A stretch of 64,000 nt of DNA from Lysinibacillus_B sp042920265 (GCF_042920265.1 NZ_JBDQZI010000007.1:1-64000), one strand, 5' to 3'. Positions 17,582-26,174 are shown, counted from the stretch's first letter. Notes: generated by a model not told the origin, from the letters alone. Made by a program: numbers and translations.

Positions 17582-18967
17582 ATGACAGTTGAGACGAAAG
17601 ATTATGTAGTGCGGACAATTCAAGGGGATACGTTAACACCTATTTCCATTTTTAATGCACTACAAGGTGAGCACAAAGTTTTATTTGAATCGAATACGAA
17701 ATATGAAGAGAGTGGACGTTATTCGTTTATCGCTGTAAATCCAATTGCTGAATTGAAAGGCGGTAAAACGACGTGCACCTATACGCAAAATAGTGAAACG
17801 ACTAAGTTAAATAGATCAGTATTAGAACAGTTAAAAAAATGTCTTCCAATGCGCACAGGCGATTATCCATTTGCTTTTTTTGGAGGAGCCATTGGTTATT
17901 TCGGATATGAGACGGCTTTTCATTTTGAACGAATCGGTGAAATCGTGAATGATGTGTACGATATGCCGGATGTGCATGTGTTTTTCTATGATACATTTAT
18001 TGTGATTGATCATTTATTGCAAACTGTAACGGTGGCAGCGATTGATTTATTCCAAACAGGCAGAACACAAGAGAATATGGAGCAAGCGATTGCGCAAATT
18101 GAAGCACAGTTAAATACACAACAAGTACAGTCGATTCAAGAGCCGCCAGCGATTTCATTCCAAACAACGATTGAAAAACAACACTTTATCGAAATGGTTG
18201 AAACGGCAAAAGAACATATTCGTAACGGTGATATTTTTCAGGTAGTGTTATCTCAAACGTTCGAGGCACATTTTAACGGCAATCCATTTGGGTTGTATCG
18301 AAAATTACGGGCCAATAATCCATCTCCTTATATGTTTTATGTGGAGTTTGGTGACTATACGATTTTAGGTACATCCCCCGAAAGTTTAGTGAAAGTCCAA
18401 CATGGTGTCGTTACGACAAATCCGATTGCAGGTACGAAGCCGCGCGGAAAAACAAAAGCAGAAGACGAATCGATTGCCGCTGCATTATTAGCCGATGAAA
18501 AGGAAATTGCGGAGCATAAAATGCTAGTTGATCTTGGACGCAATGATGTAGGGCGCGTGTCAAAAATTGGGTCGGTTCGTGTGACGAAATATATGAATAT
18601 TGAACGTTACAAATATGTCATGCATATCGTATCGGAAGTGGTTGGCGACTTACGAGAGGATGCACATGTGATCGATGTACTCGCATCGAGTTTGCCAGCA
18701 GGTACAGTATCAGGGGCACCGAAAATTCGTGCTATGCAAATTATTAATACGTTAGAGCAGAAAAAACGTGGTGTGTATGCAGGCGCGATTGGCTACATTT
18801 CTACAACAGGCAACATGGATTTAGCGCTTGCCATCCGCACAATGATTGTCAAAGACGGGAAAGCGTATGTGCAGGCAGGCGCTGGTATTGTGTATGATTC
18901 TGTATCGGAGTCTGAATACGAAGAAACGTTAAATAAGGCGCGTGCATTGCTGGAGGTGCGAAAATGA
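17582..18967 (+). CDS. trpE: Anthranilate synthase component I
   Basis: TrpE converts chorismate to anthranilate with ammonia from TrpG, the first committed step to tryptophan. The 461-residue protein has the N-terminal Trp-feedback region (VLFESNTKYEESGRYSF near residue 35) and the C-terminal chorismate-binding domain: NGDIFQVVLSQTF, GTSPESLVK, NPIAGTKPRG, LVDLGRNDVGRV, LPAGTVSGAPKIRAM and QAGAGIVYDSV. The Trp T-box upstream and the adjacent trpG support TrpE over PabB. The stop overlaps the trpG start by 4 bp. Confidence 0.94.
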   Translation: MTVETKDYVVRTIQGDTLTPISIFNALQGEHKVLFESNTKYEESGRYSFIAVNPIAELKGGKTTCTYTQNSETTKLNRSVLEQLKKCLPMRTGDYPFAFFGGAIGYFGYETAFHFERIGEIVNDVYDMPDVHVFFYDTFIVIDHLLQTVTVAAIDLFQTGRTQENMEQAIAQIEAQLNTQQVQSIQEPPAISFQTTIEKQHFIEMVETAKEHIRNGDIFQVVLSQTFEAHFNGNPFGLYRKLRANNPSPYMFYVEFGDYTILGTSPESLVKVQHGVVTTNPIAGTKPRGKTKAEDESIAAALLADEKEIAEHKMLVDLGRNDVGRVSKIGSVRVTKYMNIERYKYVMHIVSEVVGDLREDAHVIDVLASSLPAGTVSGAPKIRAMQIINTLEQKKRGVYAGAIGYISTTGNMDLALAIRTMIVKDGKAYVQAGAGIVYDSVSESEYEETLNKARALLEVRK

Positions 18968-19533
18968 TTTTATTAATCGATAATTATGATTCATTCACTT
19001 ATAATTTATACCATCAAATTGCCTCACAAGGACCAGAAGTAAAGGTCGTTCGTAATGATGCGTTAACCATTGAGGATATTCGCAAGATGAAGCCAGATGC
19101 CATTGTTTTATCCCCAGGACCAGGTACACCAGCGGAAGCAGGGATGACGGTTGATATTATTCGTGAATTGTATACAGAGTTCCCGATTTTAGGTATTTGT
19201 CTTGGACATCAAGCAATTGGTGAGGCGTTCGGTGGAGATGTTGTCAGAGCGACTCATATTATGCACGGGAAAACAAGTACATTGACGTACGACAAGCGCG
19301 GTTTATTTGAAAACTTTGCAGGTGAGGTGGAAGTGATGCGCTATCACTCGTTAATTATTGACCCGAAAACGCTACACGCTGACTTTGAAGTAATGGCAAC
19401 ATCGAGTGATGACGGTGAAATTATGGCGATTCAACATAAGGCGTATCCAGTGTTTGGCTTACAATTCCACCCTGAATCGATTGGGACTGAAACAGGTCAA
19501 GAGATGGTAGCGGCATTTTTAAGACGAGTTTAA
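18964..19533 (+). CDS. trpG: Anthranilate synthase component II, glutamine amidotransferase
   Basis: A 189-residue class I glutamine amidotransferase that feeds ammonia to TrpE. LIDNYDSFTYNLYHQ opens the fold, GICLGHQAIG near residue 79 holds the nucleophile Cys, and QFHPESIGTE near 168 holds the catalytic His and Glu. It overlaps trpE by 4 bp. In many Bacillales a single amidotransferase serves both anthranilate and p-aminobenzoate synthesis. Here its position behind a Trp T-box points to tryptophan, but dual use remains possible. Confidence 0.92.
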   Translation: MILLIDNYDSFTYNLYHQIASQGPEVKVVRNDALTIEDIRKMKPDAIVLSPGPGTPAEAGMTVDIIRELYTEFPILGICLGHQAIGEAFGGDVVRATHIMHGKTSTLTYDKRGLFENFAGEVEVMRYHSLIIDPKTLHADFEVMATSSDDGEIMAIQHKAYPVFGLQFHPESIGTETGQEMVAAFLRRV

Positions 19534-19544
19534 GAGGTGAGGAA

Positions 19545-19877
19545 ATGGAACGTGAAAAAATCGAAGCATTAAAGCAAGCACCGATGTCAGAAGTAACCGC
19601 CAATATAGCGATGATCCTGGAAGCATTAAAAGATGATACGCTTCAACATACGGCTTTACAGTTATTAAATCAAATTCCGACTGAAAGTACACCGTATATT
19701 GAAGAAGGCTTGCTATCACAGGACGATGAATTGAAGCAAGTACTACTTGAAAAAGTGGTACCGAAGCTTCCGTTTTATTCGAAAATCGTTGTCGCAAATG
19801 CAGTTGAGCATATTGCGATGGCATCAGGGGACTTACAGCAGCTGGCGAAGGATGCGTTAAAAAGTTTTGAACCTTAA
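19545..19877 (+). CDS. Hypothetical all-helical protein co-transcribed with trpEG
   Basis: A 110-residue protein of repeated short helices (NIAMILEALKDDTLQHTALQLLNQI, ELKQVLLEKVVPKLPFYSKIVVANAVEHIA), reminiscent of HEAT-like repeats. I do not recognise a family. It starts 11 bp after trpG with GAGGTGAGG before the ATG, so it shares the T-box transcript. It occupies the place where trpD would be expected but shows no phosphoribosyltransferase motif. Confidence 0.6.
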   Translation: MEREKIEALKQAPMSEVTANIAMILEALKDDTLQHTALQLLNQIPTESTPYIEEGLLSQDDELKQVLLEKVVPKLPFYSKIVVANAVEHIAMASGDLQQLAKDALKSFEP

Positions 19878-19980
19878 AGTAGAAGGTATACGTGGAATGA
19901 CGTATGCCTTTTTATTTTTTTGAAATTTTGAGTCCTAGCTGTCACTTATTCCGTATAAGGAGTGAAAAGAGGTGTAGTCA

Positions 19981-20475
19981 ATGATTGAGGAGTTAATCGA
20001 TACATATAGTGATTATTTATATCGCATCGCTTTTATTTATACAAAAGATGAAAAAGTTGCGGAAGAAGTCGTACAAGATGTGTTTTGGAAGTACTATCAA
20101 ACACAGCAATATGATGGGCGTGCTTCGATGAAAACGTATTTAACGAAAATGACGATTAATCGTAGCTATGATTATTTACGGAGTTGGAAAAATAAAAAGG
20201 CATTACTTGTTGAAACATTTACAAATGTGCGAGGGGCTGATATAGAAGCCATTCACAAGGAAGAAAAAGGAGAAATAACAGCTGCCGTTCTAAGATTGCC
20301 TGTGAAATATCGTGAAGTACTATTGCTCTATTATTATGAAGACTTACAAGTAGCTGAAATAGCGGAGTTATGTAAATTGAGCATTTCGACCGTCAAGACG
20401 AGATTACAACGTGCCCGCGCAAAATTAAAACCGTTATTACTTGAAAGTGAATGGGAGGTACTGCGAGATGTCTAA
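19981..20475 (+). CDS. ECF-type RNA polymerase sigma factor
   Basis: A 164-residue extracytoplasmic-function sigma factor. Region 2 spans residues about 5-75 (YSDYLYRIAFIYTKDEKVAEEVVQDVFWKYY, then TINRSYDYLRSWKNKK) and region 4 spans about 105-155 (LPVKYREVLLLYYYEDLQVAEIAELCKLSISTVKTRLQRARAKL). AAAAGAGGTG precedes the ATG. Its stop lies inside the next gene, a membrane regulator, the usual sigma/anti-sigma coupling. The target genes are not evident; ECF pairs often autoregulate. Confidence 0.9.
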   Translation: MIEELIDTYSDYLYRIAFIYTKDEKVAEEVVQDVFWKYYQTQQYDGRASMKTYLTKMTINRSYDYLRSWKNKKALLVETFTNVRGADIEAIHKEEKGEITAAVLRLPVKYREVLLLYYYEDLQVAEIAELCKLSISTVKTRLQRARAKLKPLLLESEWEVLRDV

Positions 20476-21322
20476 ATGGAAGCAAGAATTAAATCAACTG
20501 TCGTTGACAAAAATGCAGAAGGAAAAGATGAAGCAAATCGTCAAGCAGCCGTTACCAAAGTCAACGAAAAACAAATCGTTCGTACCCATTATTACGCCAG
20601 CCTTTGTGCTATTAGCTCTATTATTAGTATGGTTAGAAGTAACTCCGACTGGAAACAGCATCCATACCGCGACGACGGATGCAGAAAAAACGACTAACAT
20701 AATGACAAAGGAAGTAATTATTTTACTTACTTTTACGATGTTATTACATACAGGTGCCTATTTATCCGTCATGTTTGTAGCATTAAAAGTAAAACGTATG
20801 CAAAAATACAGTATTTTTCGTTCGTTACAATATAAAATTCAACATAAACAATTATGGTTAATACTAGCGTGCATTTTTAGTACGACATTAGCTATTGTCT
20901 TTATTGTGTTAAATACAACGAATGTTGTCATGATACTTCAAATATTAGTTGTGGTTTTGCTTTGGGTGAATATTTGTTGCTGGCAACTATTAAGTACACG
21001 GGATAATGAACGTAGCGTATGCCCGCACTGTGGGGTAGTCTATTCGAGAAAAGAAATATGGAAGAAGAGCTTCTACGGGAAGTTTGAAAAGTGTTCAAGT
21101 TGCGGAGAAGGAGCATATGTGGACCGTAAAAAAAGTCAAGCTAACTTTGCTATTATATATATGGGCATACCAATAGCAATGTTTATCACAAATTTTGGTA
21201 TACCTGTATGGCTGAGTATTTGCTATGTGATTGCTTATATAGTGTTTACATTGATTTATATATTCCCTTACACAACGTACTTTACGAAAGAAAGTGAAGA
21301 ACAGCAGCCTCCTTTATGGTAA
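20468..21322 (+). CDS. Membrane anti-sigma-like protein fused to a C-x2-C-x20-C-x2-C domain
   Basis: A 284-residue membrane protein overlapping the sigma gene by 8 bp. The first 45 residues are soluble and charged (MSKWKQELNQLSLTKMQKEK), the position of a sigma-binding segment, followed by about four membrane helices. From residue about 186 a second unit begins with CPHC and, 20 residues later, CSSC, followed by a GAYVDRKKS stretch, two more helices and an acidic tail ending PPLW. That matches the short cxxc_20_cxxc proteins (TIGR04104) of Bacillales, normally separate genes. The anti-sigma role is inferred from position. Confidence 0.7.
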   Translation: MSKWKQELNQLSLTKMQKEKMKQIVKQPLPKSTKNKSFVPIITPAFVLLALLLVWLEVTPTGNSIHTATTDAEKTTNIMTKEVIILLTFTMLLHTGAYLSVMFVALKVKRMQKYSIFRSLQYKIQHKQLWLILACIFSTTLAIVFIVLNTTNVVMILQILVVVLLWVNICCWQLLSTRDNERSVCPHCGVVYSRKEIWKKSFYGKFEKCSSCGEGAYVDRKKSQANFAIIYMGIPIAMFITNFGIPVWLSICYVIAYIVFTLIYIFPYTTYFTKESEEQQPPLW

Positions 21323-21344
21323 AATTCACGTGGAGGGGATGAAG

Positions 21345-21731
21345 ATGGATCGTTTTCAAAAGGGATTAGAAACGATGAAAAACTATGTAACAGAGGATGC
21401 GCTCAAGCAAATGGTCCAATCAGATGCTTTAGCCGATATCGCGCCAGATTTACGCAAAATGATTGTCGAGTTCGCGTACGGGGATATTTATTCACGTGAA
21501 GGGTTAGGCAAGAAAAAGCGCGCGCTCGTTGTCATTACAGCCGTTGTCACACAAGGGGCTGCACCGCAAACGAAAACGCATATTACGCGCGGTTTACATG
21601 CGGGATTGACACCGAAGGAAATTGTTGAGGCACTATTACAACTTGTGCCGTATATTGGTTTCCCGCGGGTACAAAATGCGCTCACTATTGCGCAAGAAGT
21701 GTTCCGCGAGAAAAAGTTAACAGTAAAATAA
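21345..21731 (+). CDS. Carboxymuconolactone decarboxylase family protein
   Basis: A 128-residue all-helical protein of the CMD family. The core KKKRALVVITAVVTQGAAPQTKTHITRGLHAGLTPKEIVEALLQLVPYIGFPRVQNAL is diagnostic. It lacks the CxxC pair of peroxidase-type AhpD members, so a decarboxylase-like or other role is more likely than peroxide reduction. The ATG at 21345 is preferred to 21339 because GGAGGGG lies 6 bp upstream. It overlaps no neighbour and ends at a strong terminator. Confidence 0.85.
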   Translation: MDRFQKGLETMKNYVTEDALKQMVQSDALADIAPDLRKMIVEFAYGDIYSREGLGKKKRALVVITAVVTQGAAPQTKTHITRGLHAGLTPKEIVEALLQLVPYIGFPRVQNALTIAQEVFREKKLTVK

Positions 21732-21734
21732 TAA

Positions 21735-21771
21735 TTAGGCGAGGTTGTCACTTAGCAACCTCGCCTTTCTC
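21735..21771 (+). terminator. Bidirectional terminator between the CMD gene and glutathione peroxidase
   Basis: AGGCGAGGTTG pairs perfectly with CAACCTCGCCT around a short loop and is followed by TTTCTC. It lies between convergent genes. Confidence 0.8.
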
Positions 21772-21774
21772 ATC

Positions 21775-22245
21775 TTATAAATATTTTTCAATTTCTTTTT
21801 CAAATTTTGTTGGTTTATCGGTTGGGCCAAATCGTTTAATAATGTTTCCTTGTTTATCGACTAAAAACTTTGTGAAATTCCATTTTACCTTTTTCCCAAG
21901 TAGCCCTTTTGTTTCTTCTGTGACGAGCTTGAATAGTGGGTGGGCATCTTCACCGTTTACTTTGACAATTTCATGCATCGGAAATGTCACACCGTATGTT
22001 AAACGGCACGCTTGAGAGGCTTGATCGGCAGTACCGACTTCCTGTTTAAATTGATTGGATGGAAAGCCAAGTACAACAAAATCACGGTTTGCGTATTTTT
22101 TATATAATGCTTCTAACCCTTCAAATTGCCCAACTAGACCACACTTCGTCGCCGTATTCACGATGAGCATTGTTTTACCTTTATAACGTTCGAGTGTGTA
22201 TGTTTCCCCAGTATCCGTTGTTACCTCAATATTATAAATTGACAT
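21775..22245 (-). CDS. Glutathione peroxidase family protein (thiol peroxidase)
   Basis: A 156-residue Cys-type GPx. NTATKCGLVGQFEGLEALY near residue 30 carries the peroxidatic Cys, GFPSNQF near 61 the conserved Gln, and KWNFTKFLVDKQG near 122 the Trp and Asn of the active site. LTYGVTFPMHEIVKVNG is typical. Bacillales relatives (BsaA/Gpo) use thioredoxin or low-molecular-weight thiols. The start overlaps the stop of the MarR gene by one base, so the two form an operon in which a peroxide-sensing regulator precedes a peroxidase. Confidence 0.92.
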   Translation of the reverse strand: MSIYNIEVTTDTGETYTLERYKGKTMLIVNTATKCGLVGQFEGLEALYKKYANRDFVVLGFPSNQFKQEVGTADQASQACRLTYGVTFPMHEIVKVNGEDAHPLFKLVTEETKGLLGKKVKWNFTKFLVDKQGNIIKRFGPTDKPTKFEKEIEKYL

Positions 22246-22685
22246 TACATTTCCCCCTTGTTCATCCTTGCTAGAAAGTCATTTAATTGATGTACATGTT
22301 CTTTTAATGCTGGTCCTTCACTCAGGAGGAAATCAGAGCAAAATAGTTTATGGATGATCGCCTGTTCAATTTTAGGTTGCGTTTCTTTTGCGAAAGATGT
22401 AAGCGAAAAATGGGCTGCGCGTTTATCTTGTGACGAGGGTGTTTTTTGTACCCAATGTTTTTCAACAAGCTTTTGTAGTACGGGGTTTAATGTACCGATA
22501 CCTAGACAAAGCTTTTCGCACAATGAAGAAGTAGTTTGTTGATCTTCTTCCCATAATGCAAGAAGTACTAAGTATTGAGGATATGTTAAACCGAATGGCG
22601 CTAACGTTTTCGCATATAGCTTCGTAAATTGATTGGCTGCTTTATATACTTCAAAGCAAAGCTGGTGCTCTAATTTTTGCATCAT
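22245..22685 (-). CDS. OhrR-like MarR-family peroxide-sensing repressor
   Basis: A 146-residue winged-helix protein. LEHQLCFEVYKAANQFTKLY near the N-terminus, followed by LAPFGLTYPQYLVLLALWE, is the OhrR signature, and the single Cys in QLCF is the peroxide sensor. The wing region is VQKTPSSQDKRAAHFSLT. The ATG at 22685 is preferred since the ATG at 22694 touches the ribosome site GGGAGGA. In B. subtilis OhrR controls ohrA; here the linked target is a glutathione peroxidase, and a perfect operator lies just upstream. Confidence 0.88.
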   Translation of the reverse strand: MMQKLEHQLCFEVYKAANQFTKLYAKTLAPFGLTYPQYLVLLALWEEDQQTTSSLCEKLCLGIGTLNPVLQKLVEKHWVQKTPSSQDKRAAHFSLTSFAKETQPKIEQAIIHKLFCSDFLLSEGPALKEHVHQLNDFLARMNKGEM

Positions 22686-22705
22686 ACGTCTCATTCCTCC
22701 CTCAA

Positions 22706-22725
22706 TTACATCGTATACGATGTAA
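22706..22725. promoter_or_regulatory. Palindromic operator for the OhrR-like repressor
   Basis: A perfect 20-bp palindrome, TTACATCGTA followed by its exact complement, lies 21 bp upstream of the regulator start. Position, symmetry and size suit a MarR-family dimer. It also lies upstream of the divergent degV gene, which it could affect. Confidence 0.75.
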
Positions 22726-22882
22726 ATTTGTTTGTAAAATGATATGTTTTATGAAAAAATGTCGAAAGTATGTCGAGATAACGAGAAAATTATTCATACA
22801 TGACAATTGTCACTATACGCAAACGCTTTCATTTTATAAAGTGAAGAACGATAATTATATACAACAAGGAGATTCATACATT

Positions 22883-23731
22883 TTGACAAAGATTGCATGG
22901 GTTACAGATACAGGTGCATTATTGACACCAGCGTTTATCGCACAACATAATGTACATGTTTTGCCGTTAAATATTGTGTTTGAAGAAGGGGCATATCGAG
23001 AAACGATCGATATTACACATAAAGAATTTTACGAAAAGCTACGTGCTACAAAAGTACATCCGACATCGTCACAACCTAATTTTGGGGAGCATGTTGCTCT
23101 ATATGAAAGCTTAAAGGAGCAAGGGTATGATGTAGCGATTGCGATTCATACGTCGGGTCGGCAATCAGGTACGGCTTCTAGTGCACCAATGGCAGCACAG
23201 CAAGCGGGCTTTACATCCTATACCATTGATTCGATGATTGGATCATATCCAATGCAAAAAATGCTGGAAAAAGGATTTGAACTTGAAAAACAAGGTGCTA
23301 CTCCTGAAGAAATTGTAGCTGAAATTGAAGCATTGTGTCCACGTTCGGAATTATCATTCATACCAGCCAACTTAGAAAAGCTACATAAAAGTGGGCGAGT
23401 ATCCGGAACGGCGATGTTTTTAAGTAATTTATTAAACATTAAGTTAGTCATTTCTTATGATAAAGGTGTTTGTGTCGTAACGCAAAAAGTACGTGCGGAA
23501 AAGCGTGCGAAAAAGGCGATTACAGATCTTTTAGATAAAGCGTTAACAGAGTCATCTGTCACGGAAGTAGCAGTTATTCATACGAATAATGTAGAAGGTG
23601 CACTCGCATGGAAAAAAGAATTAGAAGTGAGTTATCCAAATATCAACTTTATCATAACAGAACTGTCGGCGGTGGTTGGCGCACTAACAGGTGAAGGTAC
23701 GCTAGGGTTAAGCTGGGTTCGAGGGGAATAA
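22883..23731 (+). CDS. DegV family fatty-acid-binding protein
   Basis: A 282-residue two-domain DegV protein that binds a fatty acid, as FakB does for the fatty acid kinase FakA. TKIAWVTDTGALL opens the fold, HPTSSQPNFGEH near residue 60 and IHTSGRQSGTASSA near 90 contact the carboxylate in the family, and PANLEKLHKSGRVSGT near 168 is the RSG-type loop. The open frame runs far upstream to 22739, but AAGGAG at 22866 and homologous N-termini favour the TTG at 22883. The partner kinase is not in the window. Confidence 0.85.
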   Translation: MTKIAWVTDTGALLTPAFIAQHNVHVLPLNIVFEEGAYRETIDITHKEFYEKLRATKVHPTSSQPNFGEHVALYESLKEQGYDVAIAIHTSGRQSGTASSAPMAAQQAGFTSYTIDSMIGSYPMQKMLEKGFELEKQGATPEEIVAEIEALCPRSELSFIPANLEKLHKSGRVSGTAMFLSNLLNIKLVISYDKGVCVVTQKVRAEKRAKKAITDLLDKALTESSVTEVAVIHTNNVEGALAWKKELEVSYPNINFIITELSAVVGALTGEGTLGLSWVRGE

Positions 23732-23732
23732 A

Positions 23733-23770
23733 AAAGAAGCTTTAGTGTCGTGCTAAAGCTTCTTCTTTTT
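23733..23770. terminator. Bidirectional terminator between degV and the MFS gene
   Basis: AAGAAGCTTTAG pairs with CTAAAGCTTCTT around a 7-nt loop, with T residues to the right and A residues to the left. The hairpin contains the last codons of the convergent MFS gene. Confidence 0.8.
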
Positions 23771-24947
23771 TTGAAATTGTCCGATAAGCAATCGCGAACA
23801 AACTGGCAGTAACAAGGAAAAGAGCAATAAAAGCAACAATCCCATTCCAACCGTAGTGTAGCCAGAAAAAACCGCCTGTTGTTCCGCCGATACTCGAACC
23901 AAAGTAATAGGCAAACAAGTAGAGGGAAGAAGCTTGGGCTTTATCTTTCTTAGCGCGGAAACTAACAGCGCCACTCGCAATAGAATGGGCACCGAAAAAG
24001 CCGAATGTGAAAATCGTAATGCCGATGATTTTAGTAAATAAGCTAATCGGTAAGGTGAGTAGTGCACCACAAAACATAATCATGATTCCAACAATTAATA
24101 CTTTTTGGCGACCAAAACGATCGGATAAGCTACCAAACCACGTCGAACTAAAAGTGCCTACTAAATAGACAATAAAAATCCAGCCAACGACTGTTGCGCT
24201 AAGTGAATACGGCTCGTCTAATAGCTTATAGCTGATGTAGTTAAATAATGTCACAAAGCTTCCCATGAGCATAAAGGCAATACCGAATAAACTCATTAAA
24301 CCAGGGTCTTTTACATGCTGAAATAATGATTTTGTTAATGCTTTTAACTTTAGTGGCCGTGCTTTGAAATGTTTGGATGGTGGTAGAGCCCACACAAAGT
24401 ACAAGCAAATGAAAATACTTAAGACACCAAGGGAAATAAGCCCGATTCGCCAAGTAAAAAAGTCTGTCATTGTGCCCATAATAATTCTTCCAGCTAAACC
24501 GCCGATGGAATTTCCACTAATATAAAGCCCCATTGCCACACCTAGACTGGATGGGTCCATTTCTTCCCCTAAATAAGCCATTGCAATGGCGGGGACTCCT
24601 GCTAACACAAAGCCTTGTACCCCACGCAATATAAGAAGCGATTCAAATGATGGGCTAAATGCTAACAGGAGTGTTAATAAGGAAGAGATGATAATTGAAA
24701 TGGTCATAATCTTTTTACGACCCCATGCTTCAGAAAGCGAGCCAAATAAAATAAGACTAAAAGCGAGTGTGACAGTGGCGATAGATAGTGATAGGCTCGC
24801 TGTTGCAGGTGTAATATGAAACTCTTTTGAAAAGGCGGGCAATAATGGTTGTGTAATATATAAATTAGCAAATGTAATAAATCCTGCTGCAAAAAGTGCC
24901 AAATTCGTTTTTTTAAACTCTTTTGTGCCTTTATGAATATATCCCAT
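23742..24947 (-). CDS. MFS transporter, drug-efflux type (YnfM-like)
   Basis: A 401-residue major facilitator with 12 predicted helices. The loop 2-3 motif A is GSLSEAWGRKKIM near residue 70, its repeat is GSLSDRFGRQKVL near 270, and LRGVQGFVLAGVPAIAMAYL is the motif C region of antiporters. The sequence style is that of the YnfM/arabinose-efflux-permease group. The ATG at 24947 is preferred to the TTG one codon upstream. The substrate is unknown. Confidence 0.85.
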   Translation of the reverse strand: MGYIHKGTKEFKKTNLALFAAGFITFANLYITQPLLPAFSKEFHITPATASLSLSIATVTLAFSLILFGSLSEAWGRKKIMTISIIISSLLTLLLAFSPSFESLLILRGVQGFVLAGVPAIAMAYLGEEMDPSSLGVAMGLYISGNSIGGLAGRIIMGTMTDFFTWRIGLISLGVLSIFICLYFVWALPPSKHFKARPLKLKALTKSLFQHVKDPGLMSLFGIAFMLMGSFVTLFNYISYKLLDEPYSLSATVVGWIFIVYLVGTFSSTWFGSLSDRFGRQKVLIVGIMIMFCGALLTLPISLFTKIIGITIFTFGFFGAHSIASGAVSFRAKKDKAQASSLYLFAYYFGSSIGGTTGGFFWLHYGWNGIVAFIALFLVTASLFAIAYRTISKKEEALARH

Positions 24948-25002
24948 CAAATTCTTCTTTCTATTATGTAGTGACGAAATGATTTTTAGTTAATGGTTTC
25001 AA

Positions 25003-25479
25003 TTATTCGACTTTTTTACCTGTCAGTGTTTTGGCCATTTGTTCTAACGTCATATCAGAATGGAGTTCAAAATGTCCTTTTTGAATGGAACGTGCATATT
25101 CTGGTTTGGCTAAATATAATTCGAGTTCACGCCCATTTTTAATAATCCCTGCATCTTCCGCCTGCTTGCCGATATCGTATAAACTAACACCTTCATAAAT
25201 GATAACGGTGCCATATACTACATCTTCATCTTTAGTTTCATTTGTTTGTGTGTTGTCTTTTTCTTCACTTGTAACTTCTATTGGTTTGTCTGTTGTAGGA
25301 TCTTGTAACCGTGTAATTTGTTCGTTTGCCTCTGCTAATTGCTGTTCAAGTTGAGCGATTTTTTCTTTATATGTAGATGCCTTTTCTTCTGAAATCGGCT
25401 GATCGATTCGACCTAGTAGTGTAAATAAGGCGCCTGCTAAAAATAAGCCGATTCCAATGCCACGCAATGTTTTTTTCAT
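25003..25479 (-). CDS. Membrane-anchored coiled-coil protein with MltG-like domain
   Basis: A 158-residue protein: an N-terminal membrane segment (IGIGLFLAGALFTLLG), a coiled coil (residues about 33-62), an acidic linker rich in Thr, Glu and Lys, and a C-terminal domain (VIIYEGVSLYDIGKQAEDAGIIKNGRELELYL, then IQKGHFELHSDMTLEQMAKTLTGK). The last part resembles the LysM-like start domain of YceG/MltG transglycosylases, but the catalytic domain is absent. It may guide wall enzymes; this is inferred. It is directly downstream of the DUF6115-like gene (no gap). Confidence 0.65.
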   Translation of the reverse strand: MKKTLRGIGIGLFLAGALFTLLGRIDQPISEEKASTYKEKIAQLEQQLAEANEQITRLQDPTTDKPIEVTSEEKDNTQTNETKDEDVVYGTVIIYEGVSLYDIGKQAEDAGIIKNGRELELYLAKPEYARSIQKGHFELHSDMTLEQMAKTLTGKKVE

Positions 25480-25920
25480 TTATACGCCCCCATTCGCTAA
25501 AATACCTTGAATTTGTTCTGGGGTTAATGTCGAGCGCTTACTAATTTCTTCAATGGACAACCCTTGTTTATTGAGCTCAATTACTTGACTCACTAAAATG
25601 CTATGTACAGGTTGAGTAGTTGCTCGTTGCATAGGTTGTTGTACAGTTTGCGTTGCTTTTACTTGCGCAGCCACTTGTTGGAATGTTGCCATCGGGTCCT
25701 TTTTTGCTTGTGTTTTAGGTGATTGTACTTTGAAACTTGGTTCCAGTAACAATTCCTCCTCTACGATTTTCAACCGACGTTTCATGCTATTTGTTTCTTG
25801 GTATATGCTAATCGATAGTTCCTCTAAGTCTTTTTCTAGCTGTTTAGAAGAATCTTTAAAGAAAAATGATAAGATGATAAAAATAATCCCAACGCCCATG
25901 ACGATTAATGATATGTCCAT
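25480..25920 (-). CDS. SwrB/DUF6115-like membrane protein
   Basis: A 146-residue protein with one N-terminal membrane segment (LIVMGVGIIFIILSFFF), a coiled coil (residues about 28-58), a Gln- and Thr-rich linker, and a C-terminal helix-turn-helix-like motif (QVIELNKQGLSIEEISKRSTLTPEQIQGIL). This layout resembles SwrB/YlxL proteins of Bacillus. It is first in a two-gene minus-strand operon with the MltG-like gene. The function is unknown. Confidence 0.6.
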   Translation of the reverse strand: MDISLIVMGVGIIFIILSFFFKDSSKQLEKDLEELSISIYQETNSMKRRLKIVEEELLLEPSFKVQSPKTQAKKDPMATFQQVAAQVKATQTVQQPMQRATTQPVHSILVSQVIELNKQGLSIEEISKRSTLTPEQIQGILANGGV

Positions 25921-26100
25921 GAATAGTCCCTCCTATTTGTAGTCAATTTTAAGCAATTCCACCTCGGCGTAACTGCGTCTAAATCGTGAATTGAACTGTG
26001 TTTGTACAATCGACTCTATTCAAATGCTAACTGAATGAAGATAAAATTATTATAACAAAACTTAGTATGATTTGATGCTAGATTTTTTTAAAGAATGTGG

Positions 26101-26106
26101 TATAAT
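26101..26106 (+). promoter_or_regulatory. Extended -10 promoter of rpmG
   Basis: TGGTATAAT contains a perfect TATAAT at 26101-26106 with the upstream TG of an extended -10 element. It lies 68 bp before rpmG. No good -35 is seen, as usual for extended -10 promoters. Confidence 0.65.
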
Positions 26107-26174
26107 GGGTAAGTCGTATAAATCATGCTCAAATTTTTAATGATAATTCTTGAATTAGAGTGGGAGGGTTAATG

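Noticed and set aside
17582..18967. Aminodeoxychorismate synthase (PabB)
   Set aside because: The Trp T-box and the LFES-type feedback region favour TrpE.
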